Assembly: GCA_050250795.1 (NCBI GenBank)
Contig: JBFWNZ010000007.1
Span: 1 to 28,457, forward strand
Direction of reading: 5' to 3'
Length of the DNA stretch: 28,457 nucleotides
Source: JBFWNZ01 sp050250795
Lineage (GTDB): Bacteria; Pseudomonadota; Alphaproteobacteria; UBA8366
Part shown: one piece after another, positions 14,193-22,180 of the stretch
How the letters are laid out: each line of letters starts with the position of its first letter
Position numbering within the stretch: position 1 is the first letter of the stretch
Program-made: the position numbers and the translations under genes
The notes under the pieces: model-generated
Told to the model about the DNA's origin: nothing
What the model saw: only the letters and a program-made list of their open reading frames with translations
Databases searched by the model: none

Positions 14193-15446
14193 TCACCGGC
14201 GCGCGGCGATCCCGCATATCTGGACCCGCGCGCCGGGGTGGAGGCCGTACATCGCGGCACAGGACCGGGCCGGCGGCGAGCCGGCGAAGCAAGCGGCATA
14301 GACGCGCGTCATCGCCTCGTAATCGGCCCTATCGCGCAGGAAGACGGCGGTGCTGACAAGGTCGTCGAGGGTCAGCCCGTCCTGTGTCAGCACCTGCTGC
14401 ATGTTCTCCAGCGCCTTGTGCGTCTGGCCCTCGATTGTCGGATCGGCGATCTCGAAGCGGCCGGGCTCGGTCCCCAGCATGCCGCTGACGAACATCAGGT
14501 CCGGCGTGCACATCGCCTGGGAGTAGAAGGGGCGGGCGCCGGCCGGAAGGGCGGGATGGTTCCGGGGCGCCGCGACCTGCGGGCTGAGGACGGGAGCCGG
14601 CGCGCCCTCGAAGCCGGCGATGGCAACGATCTCGATCCGCGAACCGGGGTAATGCTCGCCCTCCGTCACGCAGCAGCGGGCCGGCGGCGCGTCCGCGAAA
14701 CAGTCAGTATAGACGCGGTTCATCGCCGCGAAGTCGCCCCGATCCTGCAGCAGGATCAGCACATTGGCGACATCCCGCGCGCCAAGCCCCGCGGCGGCCA
14801 GCGTCTCGGTCAGATTGTACAGCGCCTTGCGCGTCTGGCCTTCGATGGTCGGGTCCTTGATCTCGGCGCTTTGCGGCTCGGTGCCGACCACGCCGCTGAG
14901 GCAGAGCAGGCTGGGCGACCGGATGCCCTGACAATGGAACGGCTTGCGCGCGCCGGCCGCCAGCCCGGCCAGCGCGGGATGATCTTCCGGCGGCGCCACG
15001 CCATGGGTCGAGACGAGTTCGGCCTCTCCCTCGAAGGTCGCAATCGCGCTCATCGCGACCTTGGCGCCGGGGTAAAGGGCGGCCACGGTGGAGCAGGTGC
15101 GTGCCGGCGCCACTGCGAAATAGGTGCTGTAGACGGCGTTCATCGCCTGGAATTCGCGGCGGTCGGTGATGAAGACCGTGACGCGCAGGACATTGCGAAA
15201 GGTAAGGCCGGCGGCGGCGAGGATGGCCTGCATGTTCTCCAGCACGGCCTGCGTCTGGTCTGCCATCGAGGTGCCGGGGATGACCGGATCGTCCCCGACC
15301 GTTCCGATCAGGCCGCCGGTGAACAGGAAACGCCCGGTCCGGACGGCCTGGGAATAGAAAGGCCGCACGGCGGCGGCGGGGTGCCGGGCCGGGGACAGCA
15401 CCTGTTCGCTGAAAACGGGTATGCGGGCCGGCGTCGTGTGCGGCAT
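14193..15446 (-). CDS. Three tandem RidA (YjgF/YER057c/UK114) domains in one protein
   Basis: This 417-residue protein is built from three RidA domains at about 10-140, 148-280 and 286-417. Ordinary RidA proteins are about 130-residue homotrimers that hydrolyse reactive enamines/imines, with active sites between subunits. Each repeat has the same signposts: P-F-x-x-Q near its start, a GxxGT strand, a helix E/Y-N-(M/L)-x-x-(I/V/T)-L, a (M/A)xxVY segment, and the catalytic P-A-R-x-C (Arg116, Arg257, Arg394). The glutamate equal to E. coli Glu120 is kept only in domain 2 (Glu272); domains 1 and 3 have Ala131 and Gln409. The likely start is ATG 15444-15446 with GGGAGG upstream; a GTG at 15482 would add 12 residues. 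The gene is divergent from the molybdenum hydroxylase operon. Confidence 0.9.
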   Translation of the reverse strand: MPHTTPARIPVFSEQVLSPARHPAAAVRPFYSQAVRTGRFLFTGGLIGTVGDDPVIPGTSMADQTQAVLENMQAILAAAGLTFRNVLRVTVFITDRREFQAMNAVYSTYFAVAPARTCSTVAALYPGAKVAMSAIATFEGEAELVSTHGVAPPEDHPALAGLAAGARKPFHCQGIRSPSLLCLSGVVGTEPQSAEIKDPTIEGQTRKALYNLTETLAAAGLGARDVANVLILLQDRGDFAAMNRVYTDCFADAPPARCCVTEGEHYPGSRIEIVAIAGFEGAPAPVLSPQVAAPRNHPALPAGARPFYSQAMCTPDLMFVSGMLGTEPGRFEIADPTIEGQTHKALENMQQVLTQDGLTLDDLVSTAVFLRDRADYEAMTRVYAACFAGSPPARSCAAMYGLHPGARVQICGIAARR

Positions 15447-15598
15447 CTGCAAGGGCGGTCCTCCCCATCGGCGGCGGGTCACGGCATGGCGTCATGCTAC
15501 GCGATAAACGGCATGTCGCCGATTCCCCGGTGCCGTCGTGCAAGGCCGGGACGGGCAAGGATTTTTTCCGCCGATCCCTACCATCGTTGCGGGAACGC

Positions 15599-15621
15599 GG
15601 CTAATCTGGCCGCTCAACAAG
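15599..15621 (+). promoter_or_regulatory. Promoter-like element shared with the PaaX-side operon
   Basis: GGCTAATCT, then GCCGC, then CAACAAG occur here in the same order and spacing as at 3142-3163, with one mismatch and one inserted base (21 of 22 positions kept). At the other site TAATCT is the -10 box of a good promoter; here no clear -35 box lies 17-18 bp upstream, so an activator may be needed. The Mo-hydroxylase operon starts at 15695. Two direct repeats ACGGCATGGCG (15481-15491) and ACGGCATGTCG (15508-15518) lie further upstream. Confidence 0.45.
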
Positions 15622-15694
15622 CAAGATCCGGCGTCATCGGCCGCGCGTCGCGCGCTCCGGAACGCAGGCGGCAAAGAGGGAGCAGGACGAAAGA

Positions 15695-16564
15695 ATGGCT
15701 TCAATCCAGTATGCAACGCCCGGTTCCGTTCAGGAGGCGGTGGGGCTGCTCGCGAAGGCGAACGGCCAAGGGCGTGTCCTGGCGGGGGGAACCGACCTGC
15801 TGGTGCAGTTGCGCGCGGGCATGATCGACCCGGCGCTGATCGTCGACATCAAGCAGATCCCGCAGACGCGGCGGATCGCCGAGGAAGCCGGCGGCTACCG
15901 GATCGGTGCCGCCGTGGCAGGCGCGGAACTCAGCGAACATCCCGACATTCCCCGGGCGTGGCCGGGCGTCGTCGAAGCGGTCGATCTGATCGGATCGACG
16001 CAGATCCAGGGCCGGGCCAGCATGGGCGGAAACCTGTGCAACGCCTCGCCGGCGGCCGACAGCGTGCCGGCCATGGTGGCGGCGGGCATGAAGGCGACCG
16101 TCGCCGGGCCGAACGGCATCCGCGAGGTGGCGGTGGAGGACATCCCCGCAGGCCCCGGCAAGACGTCGCTGAAGCCGGGCGAGTTCATCGTCGATTTCCT
16201 GCTGCCGAAGCGTCCGGCGCGCACGGGCGACGCCTATCTGCGAATGATCCCGCGCACCGAGATGGACATCGCCGTGGTGGGTGCGGGCGTCTGCCTGACG
16301 CTCGACGCGAAGGGCGTGTGCACGGCGGCGCGGGTCGCGCTGGGGGCCGTGGCGCCGACGGTGGTGCTGGTCGCCGATGCGGCAAAGGCGCTGATCGGCA
16401 GCACGCTGGACGATGCGGCGATGCAGAAACTGGATGCGGCGGCGCGCGCGGCGTGCCGTCCGATCAACGACAAGCGCGGCACGATCGAGTACCGGACCAG
16501 GGTGGCGGGCGTGCTGGCGCGCCGGGCCGCCGCGATTGCGGCCGAGCGGGCGAGGGCGAACTGA
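15695..16564 (+). CDS. FAD-binding subunit of a xanthine dehydrogenase-family enzyme
   Basis: This 289-residue medium subunit of the CoxM/CutM type passes electrons from the Fe-S subunit to FAD. FAD motifs are visible as AGGTDLL (30-36) and ASMGGNLCNASPAADS (108-123), matching the pyrophosphate-binding AGGTD and TIGGN signatures. The length is normal and there is no inserted cysteine cluster, unlike the beta subunit of 4-hydroxybenzoyl-CoA reductase, which carries an extra 4Fe-4S. AGGA precedes the ATG by about 9 nt. It overlaps the next gene by one base (TGATG), so the three subunits form an operon in the order medium-small-large, as in carbon monoxide dehydrogenase-like enzymes. Confidence 0.92.
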   Translation: MASIQYATPGSVQEAVGLLAKANGQGRVLAGGTDLLVQLRAGMIDPALIVDIKQIPQTRRIAEEAGGYRIGAAVAGAELSEHPDIPRAWPGVVEAVDLIGSTQIQGRASMGGNLCNASPAADSVPAMVAAGMKATVAGPNGIREVAVEDIPAGPGKTSLKPGEFIVDFLLPKRPARTGDAYLRMIPRTEMDIAVVGAGVCLTLDAKGVCTAARVALGAVAPTVVLVADAAKALIGSTLDDAAMQKLDAAARAACRPINDKRGTIEYRTRVAGVLARRAAAIAAERARAN

Positions 16565-17049
16565 TGGCAAAGCATCATGTAACGACGACGGTCAACGGCG
16601 AACCCGTCGAATTCCTGTGCGACACGACCCAGACCCTGCTGGACGTGCTGCGCGATGAGCTGGAGCTGACCGGCAGCAAGGAAGGCTGCGCGTCGGGCGA
16701 TTGTGGGGCCTGCAGCGTGACCGTCGACGGGCGGCTGGTCTGCTCGTGCCTCGTGCTCGGCGTCGAGGTCGAAGGCAAGTCGGTCGAGACCATCGAGGGC
16801 ATGGCCGAGGGCGAGAAGCTGCATCCGCTGCAGCGCAAGTTCCTGGAGCATGCCGCCCTGCAATGCGGCATCTGCACGCCGGGCGTCCTGATCGCCGCCA
16901 AGGCGCTGCTGGAGCGCAACCCGAACCCGACCGAGACCGAGACCCGGTACTGGCTGGCCGGCAACCTGTGCCGCTGCACCGGTTATGACAAGATCATCCA
17001 TGCCGTCCTGGATGCGGCTGCGGAGATGCGAGGCGAGACCCATGGCTGA
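16564..17049 (+). CDS. 2Fe-2S subunit of the molybdenum hydroxylase
   Basis: This 161-residue small subunit of the CoxS type has two 2Fe-2S clusters. The N-terminal plant-ferredoxin-like cluster uses C42-x4-C47-x2-C50 plus Cys62 (or Cys60). The C-terminal cluster uses C101-x2-C104 and C136-x-C138 within QCGICTPG and LCRCTGY. All expected ligands are present. It passes electrons from the Mo site to the FAD subunit. The start overlaps the FAD-subunit stop by one base and its end overlaps the large-subunit start by 8 bp, so the stoichiometry is probably set by coupled translation. Confidence 0.94.
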   Translation: MAKHHVTTTVNGEPVEFLCDTTQTLLDVLRDELELTGSKEGCASGDCGACSVTVDGRLVCSCLVLGVEVEGKSVETIEGMAEGEKLHPLQRKFLEHAALQCGICTPGVLIAAKALLERNPNPTETETRYWLAGNLCRCTGYDKIIHAVLDAAAEMRGETHG

Positions 17050-19321
17050 AGCACGCATGAAGGAATACAAGCTGATCGGCACCCGTCCCGTCCGTCCGGA
17101 CGGGGTTCCGAAAGTGACCGGTACCGCGAAGTTCGGCAGCGACTACTCGCTGCCCGGGATGCTGCATGGCCGCGTTCTGCGCAGCCCGCATGCGCATGCC
17201 CGTATCCGCTCCATCGACACCTCCAAGGCGGCCGCGCTCAAGGGCGTGAAGGCCATCGTGACGGGCGCGGATTTCCCGGACCAGGACTTCGCCTATATCG
17301 GCCCGGAACGCGTCGCGGTGAATTTCTGGCACATCACCCGCAACACCATGGCGCGCGAGAAGGCGCTCTATGAGGGGCATGCGGTGGCGGCCGTGGCGGC
17401 TGCGGACCCGGCGACGGCGGCCAAGGCGCTCGCCTTGATCGAGGTCGATTACGAGGTCCTGCCGCATGTGATCGATGTCGACGAGGCGATGGCGGAGAAC
17501 GCGCCGCTGCTGTTCGAGGACATGATCACGCGCGGCATCGAGCCGGCGCCGAAGACGCCGTCGAACGTCTCGAAGCGCCTGGAGTTCAACATGGGCGATC
17601 TGGAGGCGGGCTTTGCCGCGGCCGACGTGATCGTCGAGAAGGAATACAAGACCGAGGCGATCCACCAGGGCTACATCGAGCCGCATGCCACCCTCGCTAA
17701 ATACGATGCCGATGGGCAGGGCGAGTTGTGGAGCTCGTCGCAGGGCCATTTCGTGGTTCGCAACCTGACGGCCAAGATCGTCGGCATGCGGCTGAACGAC
17801 CTGAAGGTGAACCCGACCGAGATCGGCGGCGGCTTCGGCGGCAAGACGGTGGTGTATCTCGAACCCATCGCGATGGCGCTGTCCAAGAAGGCCGGCCATC
17901 CGGTCAGGCTCGCCATGACCCGCAGCGAGGTGTTCAAGGCCTCCGGCCCGACCTCCGGCGCGTCGATGTGGGTCAAGATCGGCATCAAGAAGGACGGCAC
18001 GATCACGGCGGCCGACGGCGTCTTCAAGTATCAGGCCGGAGCCTTCCCCGGTTCGCCGGTGATGAATGGCTGCCTGTGCGCGTTTGCCTGCTACAACATC
18101 CCGAACCAGCGCGCGGTCGGCTATGACGTGGTCTCGAACCGGCCGAAGGTGGCGGCATACCGGGCGCCGGGTTCCGGCATCGCCGCCTTTGCGGTGGAGA
18201 GCACGCTGGACATCCTGGCCAAGAAGATCGGCATGGACCCGCTGGCGCTGCGCATGAAGAACGCGACGCATATCGGCACGCCGATGATCGCCGGCAACAA
18301 GATGACCCATGAGGGCTACAGCACCACGATCAAGGCGATCATGGAGCATCCGGCCTATAAGGTGCCGCTCGGTCCCAACCAGGGCCGGGGCGTGGCCTCG
18401 GGCTATTGGTTCAACGGCGGCGGCGAGTCCGGCGCCAGCGTGTTCGTCAACGCCGACGGCACGGTGGTGGTCTCCACCGGCAGCCCGGATATCGGCGGCT
18501 CGCGCGCCTCGATGGCGATGATGGCGGCCGAGACCTTCGGCATCCCCTACGACCAGGTCCGGGCCACGGTCAGCGACACGACGACGGTGGCCTATACCCA
18601 CCTGACCGCCGGGTCGCGCGTGACCTTCGCCAGCGGACTTGCGGTGATCGGCGCCTGCGGCAAGGTGATCGAGGATCTGCGGGGCCGTGCGGCCAAGATC
18701 TGGGGCGTCGATGTCGAGGGTGTGGACTGGGAGGATGGCTGCGCCAAGCCGTCCAGCACCAATGTCGGCGACTTCGAGCCGCTGACGCTCAAGGACATCG
18801 CCGCCAAGGCATCGGCCACGGGTGCCCCCATCGGCAGCGCGCATGCGGTGAACGCCAGCAAGCAGGCGCCCGGCTTCTCCACCCAGATGTGCGACATCGA
18901 GGTGGATCCGGAAACCGGCCGGGTCACGGTTCTGCGCGTGGTCGTCGCGCAGGATGCGGGCCGTGCGATCCATCGCAGCTATGTCGAAGGGCAGATGCAG
19001 GGCGGTGTCGTCCAGGGTCTCGGCTGGGCCCTGAACGAGGGGTATGTCTACGACGACAAGGGCCGACTCTCGAATGCCGGCTTCCTCGACTACCGCATGC
19101 CGGTGGCGTCGGACATGCCCTTCATCGACACCGTCGTCGTCGAGGAGCCGAACACCGACCATCCCTTCGGCGTGAAGGGCGTGGGCGAGGTGAACATCGT
19201 GCCGACCATGGCGGCGGTGGCGAATGCCGTCGCCAATGCCATCGGGCGGCGGATGGAGGCCCTGCCGATCTCGCCGCCGCGTCTGCTGGAGGCACTCGAC
19301 CGGCCGGGCACGGAAATCTGA
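17042..19321 (+). CDS. Molybdenum-cofactor large subunit, xanthine dehydrogenase family
   Basis: This 759-residue CoxL/HcrA-type catalytic subunit binds molybdopterin (probably the cytosine dinucleotide) and hydroxylates, or in reverse dehydroxylates, a ring or aldehyde carbon with water as oxygen source. Motifs seen are SSQGHF (232-237, Gln234 near the Mo), the MoCo-binding GGGFGGK (262-268), AYRAPGSG, and the catalytic glutamate Glu716 in GVKGVGE. The CO-dehydrogenase-specific selenium/copper loop AYRCSFR is not present, so it is not a true CO dehydrogenase. The substrate is unknown: CoA thioesters, N-heterocycles and aldehydes are all possible. No maturation gene (XdhC or CoxDEF type) is adjacent. 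It is followed by a strong terminator. Confidence 0.93.
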   Translation: MAEARMKEYKLIGTRPVRPDGVPKVTGTAKFGSDYSLPGMLHGRVLRSPHAHARIRSIDTSKAAALKGVKAIVTGADFPDQDFAYIGPERVAVNFWHITRNTMAREKALYEGHAVAAVAAADPATAAKALALIEVDYEVLPHVIDVDEAMAENAPLLFEDMITRGIEPAPKTPSNVSKRLEFNMGDLEAGFAAADVIVEKEYKTEAIHQGYIEPHATLAKYDADGQGELWSSSQGHFVVRNLTAKIVGMRLNDLKVNPTEIGGGFGGKTVVYLEPIAMALSKKAGHPVRLAMTRSEVFKASGPTSGASMWVKIGIKKDGTITAADGVFKYQAGAFPGSPVMNGCLCAFACYNIPNQRAVGYDVVSNRPKVAAYRAPGSGIAAFAVESTLDILAKKIGMDPLALRMKNATHIGTPMIAGNKMTHEGYSTTIKAIMEHPAYKVPLGPNQGRGVASGYWFNGGGESGASVFVNADGTVVVSTGSPDIGGSRASMAMMAAETFGIPYDQVRATVSDTTTVAYTHLTAGSRVTFASGLAVIGACGKVIEDLRGRAAKIWGVDVEGVDWEDGCAKPSSTNVGDFEPLTLKDIAAKASATGAPIGSAHAVNASKQAPGFSTQMCDIEVDPETGRVTVLRVVVAQDAGRAIHRSYVEGQMQGGVVQGLGWALNEGYVYDDKGRLSNAGFLDYRMPVASDMPFIDTVVVEEPNTDHPFGVKGVGEVNIVPTMAAVANAVANAIGRRMEALPISPPRLLEALDRPGTEI

Positions 19322-19334
19322 CGATACTCTCTGC

Positions 19335-19361
19335 GCCGGGTCCGAAAGGGCCCGGCGTTTT
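19335..19361 (+). terminator. Rho-independent terminator of the molybdenum hydroxylase operon
   Basis: GCCGGGTCC (19335-19343), a GAAA tetraloop and GGGCCCGGC (19348-19356) make a 9-bp stem with one G-T pair, extended by C19334-G19357, followed by TTTT (19358-19361). It begins 14 nt after the large-subunit stop codon and separates that operon from the binding-protein gene at 19384. Confidence 0.85.
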
Positions 19362-19383
19362 CCGTTTGCCCGGGAGACGCGGT

Positions 19384-20313
19384 ATGGCGATCACGCTTTA
19401 TGAGAATCTGCGGGCGCTGTTCTACGCGCCGTTCTATGCGGCGAAGGAACTGGGCGCCTATGCGGCGGAGGGGATCGAGGTCGCGATGACCATCTCGCCG
19501 GCGCCGGAGCGGACGCCGCTCGACCTCGCCGCCGGCAAGGTGGATGTCGTCTGGGGCGGCCCGATGCGGGTGATGCGCGAGCACGACCTGCATGCCGATT
19601 CCGACATGATCTGCTTCGTCGAGGTGATCCAGCGCGACCCGTTCTTCCTGGTCGGCCGGACTCCGCGCCCCGGCTTCGCCATTGCCGATCTCAAGGGGCA
19701 GCGGTTCGGGGCTGTTTCGGAAGTGCCGACGCCCTGGCTGTGCCTCAAGGACGATCTGCACCGCGCGGGCATGAGCGAGCGCGACATGGATGTGGTCGAC
19801 GACCGCACCATGGCGGAGAATTCGGCGGCGCTGCGCGAGGGCCGGCTGGATGCGGTCCAACTGTTCGAGCCTTATGTCGAGCAACTGGTCCGGGACGGCG
19901 CCGGTTATGTCTGGTACGCCCAGGCGAGCCGGGGTCCGTGCAGCTACACCACCTTCAACACCACCCGCCGGGCGCTGGCGAAGCGGCCGGACGATCTGGC
20001 GGCGATGGCGCGCGCCATGCTGCGCACGCAGCGATGGCTGGCGGCGGCGCGGCCCGAGGCCGTGGCCGAGGTGATTCGGCCCTATTTCCCCGATCTCGAT
20101 CCGGCCACGGCCGCGCGTGCCTTCGCGCGATGCCGGGACGCACAGCTGTACGCGTCCACACCGGTGATGTCGCGTGCCGGCTTCGACCGCCTGCGCGACG
20201 GCATGCTGACGACGGGTTGGATCGCCCGCAAGGTGACCTACGACGCTCTCATCGACACCACCCTCGCCGAGGCCGCGGTCGCTGCCGATCCGGTGCCGCT
20301 CAAGGCGCCCTGA
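19384..20313 (+). CDS. NMT1/THI5-like binding-fold protein without a signal peptide
   Basis: This 309-residue protein has the SsuA/TauA/THI5-like periplasmic-binding fold. It starts directly with the first strand (MAITLYENLRALFYAPFYAA), continues with GIEVAMTISPAPERTPLDLAAGKVD-type segments, and has EVIQRDPFFLVGR and the AVQLFEPYVEQL hinge region. ABC importer binding proteins of this kind carry an N-terminal Sec leader. None exists here, and no in-frame upstream codons encode one. No permease or ATPase gene lies nearby. It may be a cytoplasmic sensor or enzyme-like relative, as the fungal THI5 branch is. GGGAGA precedes the ATG. It lies 22 nt after a terminator, so it may have its own promoter or depend on read-through. 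Confidence 0.8.
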   Translation: MAITLYENLRALFYAPFYAAKELGAYAAEGIEVAMTISPAPERTPLDLAAGKVDVVWGGPMRVMREHDLHADSDMICFVEVIQRDPFFLVGRTPRPGFAIADLKGQRFGAVSEVPTPWLCLKDDLHRAGMSERDMDVVDDRTMAENSAALREGRLDAVQLFEPYVEQLVRDGAGYVWYAQASRGPCSYTTFNTTRRALAKRPDDLAAMARAMLRTQRWLAAARPEAVAEVIRPYFPDLDPATAARAFARCRDAQLYASTPVMSRAGFDRLRDGMLTTGWIARKVTYDALIDTTLAEAAVAADPVPLKAP

Positions 20314-20325
20314 ACGGCGGCCGGA

Positions 20326-20880
20326 TTACAGCGGCGTCTTCGACGACAGCATCCGGCGAAGCACATGGTCGCGGCGCACGAAGTGGTGCTGCAATGCGCC
20401 GCCGACATGCATCGCCACGACGACATACAGGACCCACTGTCCTACCTCGTGGATACCCAGAAAGATGTCCGAGAGGGCCTTGTCCGTGGGCAGCAGCCGG
20501 CTGAGATCGTAGAGCCCGAGGAACGGAATCGGGAAGCCGCCGAGCGCCGTATACAGGAATCCGCTGACCGGCATGGCGAACAGCACGACATAGATCAGCA
20601 CATGGGTCGCATGGGCGGCCAGGACCTGCCAGCGGGACAGGTCGGCCGGCAGGGCCGGCACCGGATGCCTCCACCGCCAGAACAGCCGGAACAGGGCGAG
20701 CAGGAAAATGACGATCCCGATGTTCTTGTGGGTGAAATAGAGCGCGTTCTGAAGACTGCCCGGCCCGACGGGGTCCATCAGGAATGCAGTGGGCAACTGG
20801 ACGCACAGGATCAGTCCCGCGACCGTCCAATGCAGGGCGATGCTGACCGTGCCCCAACGCTCCGGCGTATTGCCGATCAT
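20326..20880 (-). CDS. Cytochrome b561 (CybB family)
   Basis: This 184-residue integral membrane protein has four transmembrane helices (about 13-33, 50-68, 90-110, 142-165). It binds two b-type hemes and moves electrons from quinol or superoxide in the inner membrane. Histidines at 17, 51, 144 and 158 have the same spacing as the E. coli CybB heme ligands (13, 47, 137, 151). The N-terminal RWGTVSIALHW is characteristic. GAGGGG precedes the ATG. It is convergent with the binding-protein gene (12 nt gap) and divergent from the CoA-transferase gene. A link to the nearby flavoproteins or molybdenum enzyme as electron acceptor is only a guess. Confidence 0.92.
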   Translation of the reverse strand: MIGNTPERWGTVSIALHWTVAGLILCVQLPTAFLMDPVGPGSLQNALYFTHKNIGIVIFLLALFRLFWRWRHPVPALPADLSRWQVLAAHATHVLIYVVLFAMPVSGFLYTALGGFPIPFLGLYDLSRLLPTDKALSDIFLGIHEVGQWVLYVVVAMHVGGALQHHFVRRDHVLRRMLSSKTPL

Positions 20881-20962
20881 CCCGGTTCCCCTCGCTCGTT
20901 CTTGCTTGCATCCAGCCTAGCACGGATCGGGGCGTTTCGATGTTGGCGCATGAGGCCGGATG

Positions 20963-20976
20963 GGCGAAACTTCGCC
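20963..20976. promoter_or_regulatory. Palindrome upstream of the CoA-transferase gene
   Basis: GGCGAA-AC-TTCGCC is a 14-bp palindrome with perfect 6-bp arms, ending 19 nt before the CoA-transferase start at 20996 and within the divergent gap to the cytochrome gene. It could be an operator. It argues against the alternative upstream start at 20960, which would place it inside the coding region. Confidence 0.3.
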
Positions 20977-20995
20977 AGTCTCGCTGGGGGTCTCA

Positions 20996-22168
20996 ATGAC
21001 GGCTGCGCTCTCCCATATCCGCGTCCTCGACCTGACGACGATCCTGTCGGGGCCCTATTGCGGCATGATCCTGGGCGATCTGGGCGCCGATGTGGTCAAG
21101 GTCGAGCGGCCGGGCACCGGCGACGACATCCGCTCGACCCCACCCTTTCGCGGCGGCGAGAGTGCGCCCTTCATGCTGTGGAACCGCAACAAGCGGTCGA
21201 TGACGCTGGACCTCAAGGATGCGGCGCAGCGGGACCGGTTTCTGGCGCTAGCGGATACGGCCGATGTGGTGCTGGAGAATTTCCGGCCGGGCGTGACCCG
21301 GCGGCTGGGCATCGACTATCCGTCGCTGCGCGCCCGCAACCCGCGGCTGATCTACTGTTCCATCTCCGGCTTCGGGCAGACCGGGCCCTATGCCGAGCGG
21401 GGCGGCTTCGACCTGATCACGGCCGGAATGTCCGGCCTGATGGCGATCAACGGCCCACCGGACGGTCCGCCATACCGGATTCCGATCCCGATCACCGATA
21501 TCAGCGCGGGGATGAATGCCGTCATCGGCATCCTGGCGGCACTGGCCGCGCGCGAGCGCGACGGCGAGGGGCAATATGTCGACACCTCGCTGTTCGAGTC
21601 CGGCATCGCGCTCGGTCTCTACGAGGCGGCGAACGTCTTCGAGACGAACGAGCCGCCGGCCCGGCTGGGCCAGTCGCACCGGGGCGGCGCGCCCTATGAG
21701 CTGTTCCCGACCGCCGACGGCTATGTGAACATCGGCGGCTCGTCGCAGGCGATGTGGCCGACGATCTGCCGCATCCTCGGCTGCGAGCAACTGATCGACG
21801 ATCCCCGCTTCGCCGACAAGGCGGCAAGGCTGCGCAACAACCGGGCGCTTGTGGAGGCCCTCAACCCCTACACGGTCCGGCAGTCGACGGCCCATTGGTG
21901 CGCGGCCTTCGACGCGGCCGGCATTCCGGCGGGCCCGGTGCTGGACCACCGTCAGGTGCTGCTGGAGGACCCGCAGACCCAGGCCCGCGAGATGGTGGTC
22001 GAGGTCGAGCATCCGACCGCCGGACGGATGCGGACCCTGGGCACGCCGATCAAGCTGTCGCGCACACCCGCCGGCGTGCGCCGCCCGGCGCCGCGGCTGG
22101 GCGAGCATACGGAGGAGGTGCTGGCGGAATGGCTGGGGTCAGCCGCTCCGCCGAAGGCCGGCGCGTAA
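20996..22168 (+). CDS. Class III CoA-transferase (CaiB/BaiF family)
   Basis: This 390-residue family III CoA-transferase moves CoA from a donor thioester such as succinyl-CoA to an acid acceptor through aspartyl-anhydride intermediates. It shows the N-terminal LDLTTILSGPYCGMILGDLGA-like nucleotide-binding segment in which GADVVKVERP follows, NRNKRS, ENFRPG (94-99), SGFGQTGPYA (124-133), and the catalytic Asp139 in RGGFDLITAG. Length and motifs are complete. GGGGG sits 5-9 nt before the ATG at 20996; an ATG at 20960 is less likely. It gives a second route, besides the ligase at 5529, for making CoA thioesters in this region. It ends 12 nt from the convergent VOC gene. Confidence 0.92.
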   Translation: MTAALSHIRVLDLTTILSGPYCGMILGDLGADVVKVERPGTGDDIRSTPPFRGGESAPFMLWNRNKRSMTLDLKDAAQRDRFLALADTADVVLENFRPGVTRRLGIDYPSLRARNPRLIYCSISGFGQTGPYAERGGFDLITAGMSGLMAINGPPDGPPYRIPIPITDISAGMNAVIGILAALAARERDGEGQYVDTSLFESGIALGLYEAANVFETNEPPARLGQSHRGGAPYELFPTADGYVNIGGSSQAMWPTICRILGCEQLIDDPRFADKAARLRNNRALVEALNPYTVRQSTAHWCAAFDAAGIPAGPVLDHRQVLLEDPQTQAREMVVEVEHPTAGRMRTLGTPIKLSRTPAGVRRPAPRLGEHTEEVLAEWLGSAAPPKAGA

Positions 22169-22180
22169 GCGCCCCTAGGA

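Noticed and set aside
15541..15570. Rho-independent terminator ending in TTTTTT at 15562-15567
   Set aside because: Only a 5-bp stem with a 12-nt loop can be drawn before the T-run, and no plus-strand gene ends upstream that would need it.
16994..19162. A 722-codon open frame on the minus strand opposite the Mo-hydroxylase large subunit
   Set aside because: It is a compositional shadow: His/Arg/Asp-rich with no recognisable domain, and the plus strand encodes a complete large subunit.
15695..19321. Aerobic carbon monoxide dehydrogenase or 4-hydroxybenzoyl-CoA reductase
   Set aside because: The large subunit lacks the CoxL cysteine loop (AYRAPGSG is present instead), and the FAD subunit lacks the 4Fe-4S insertion of the reductase.
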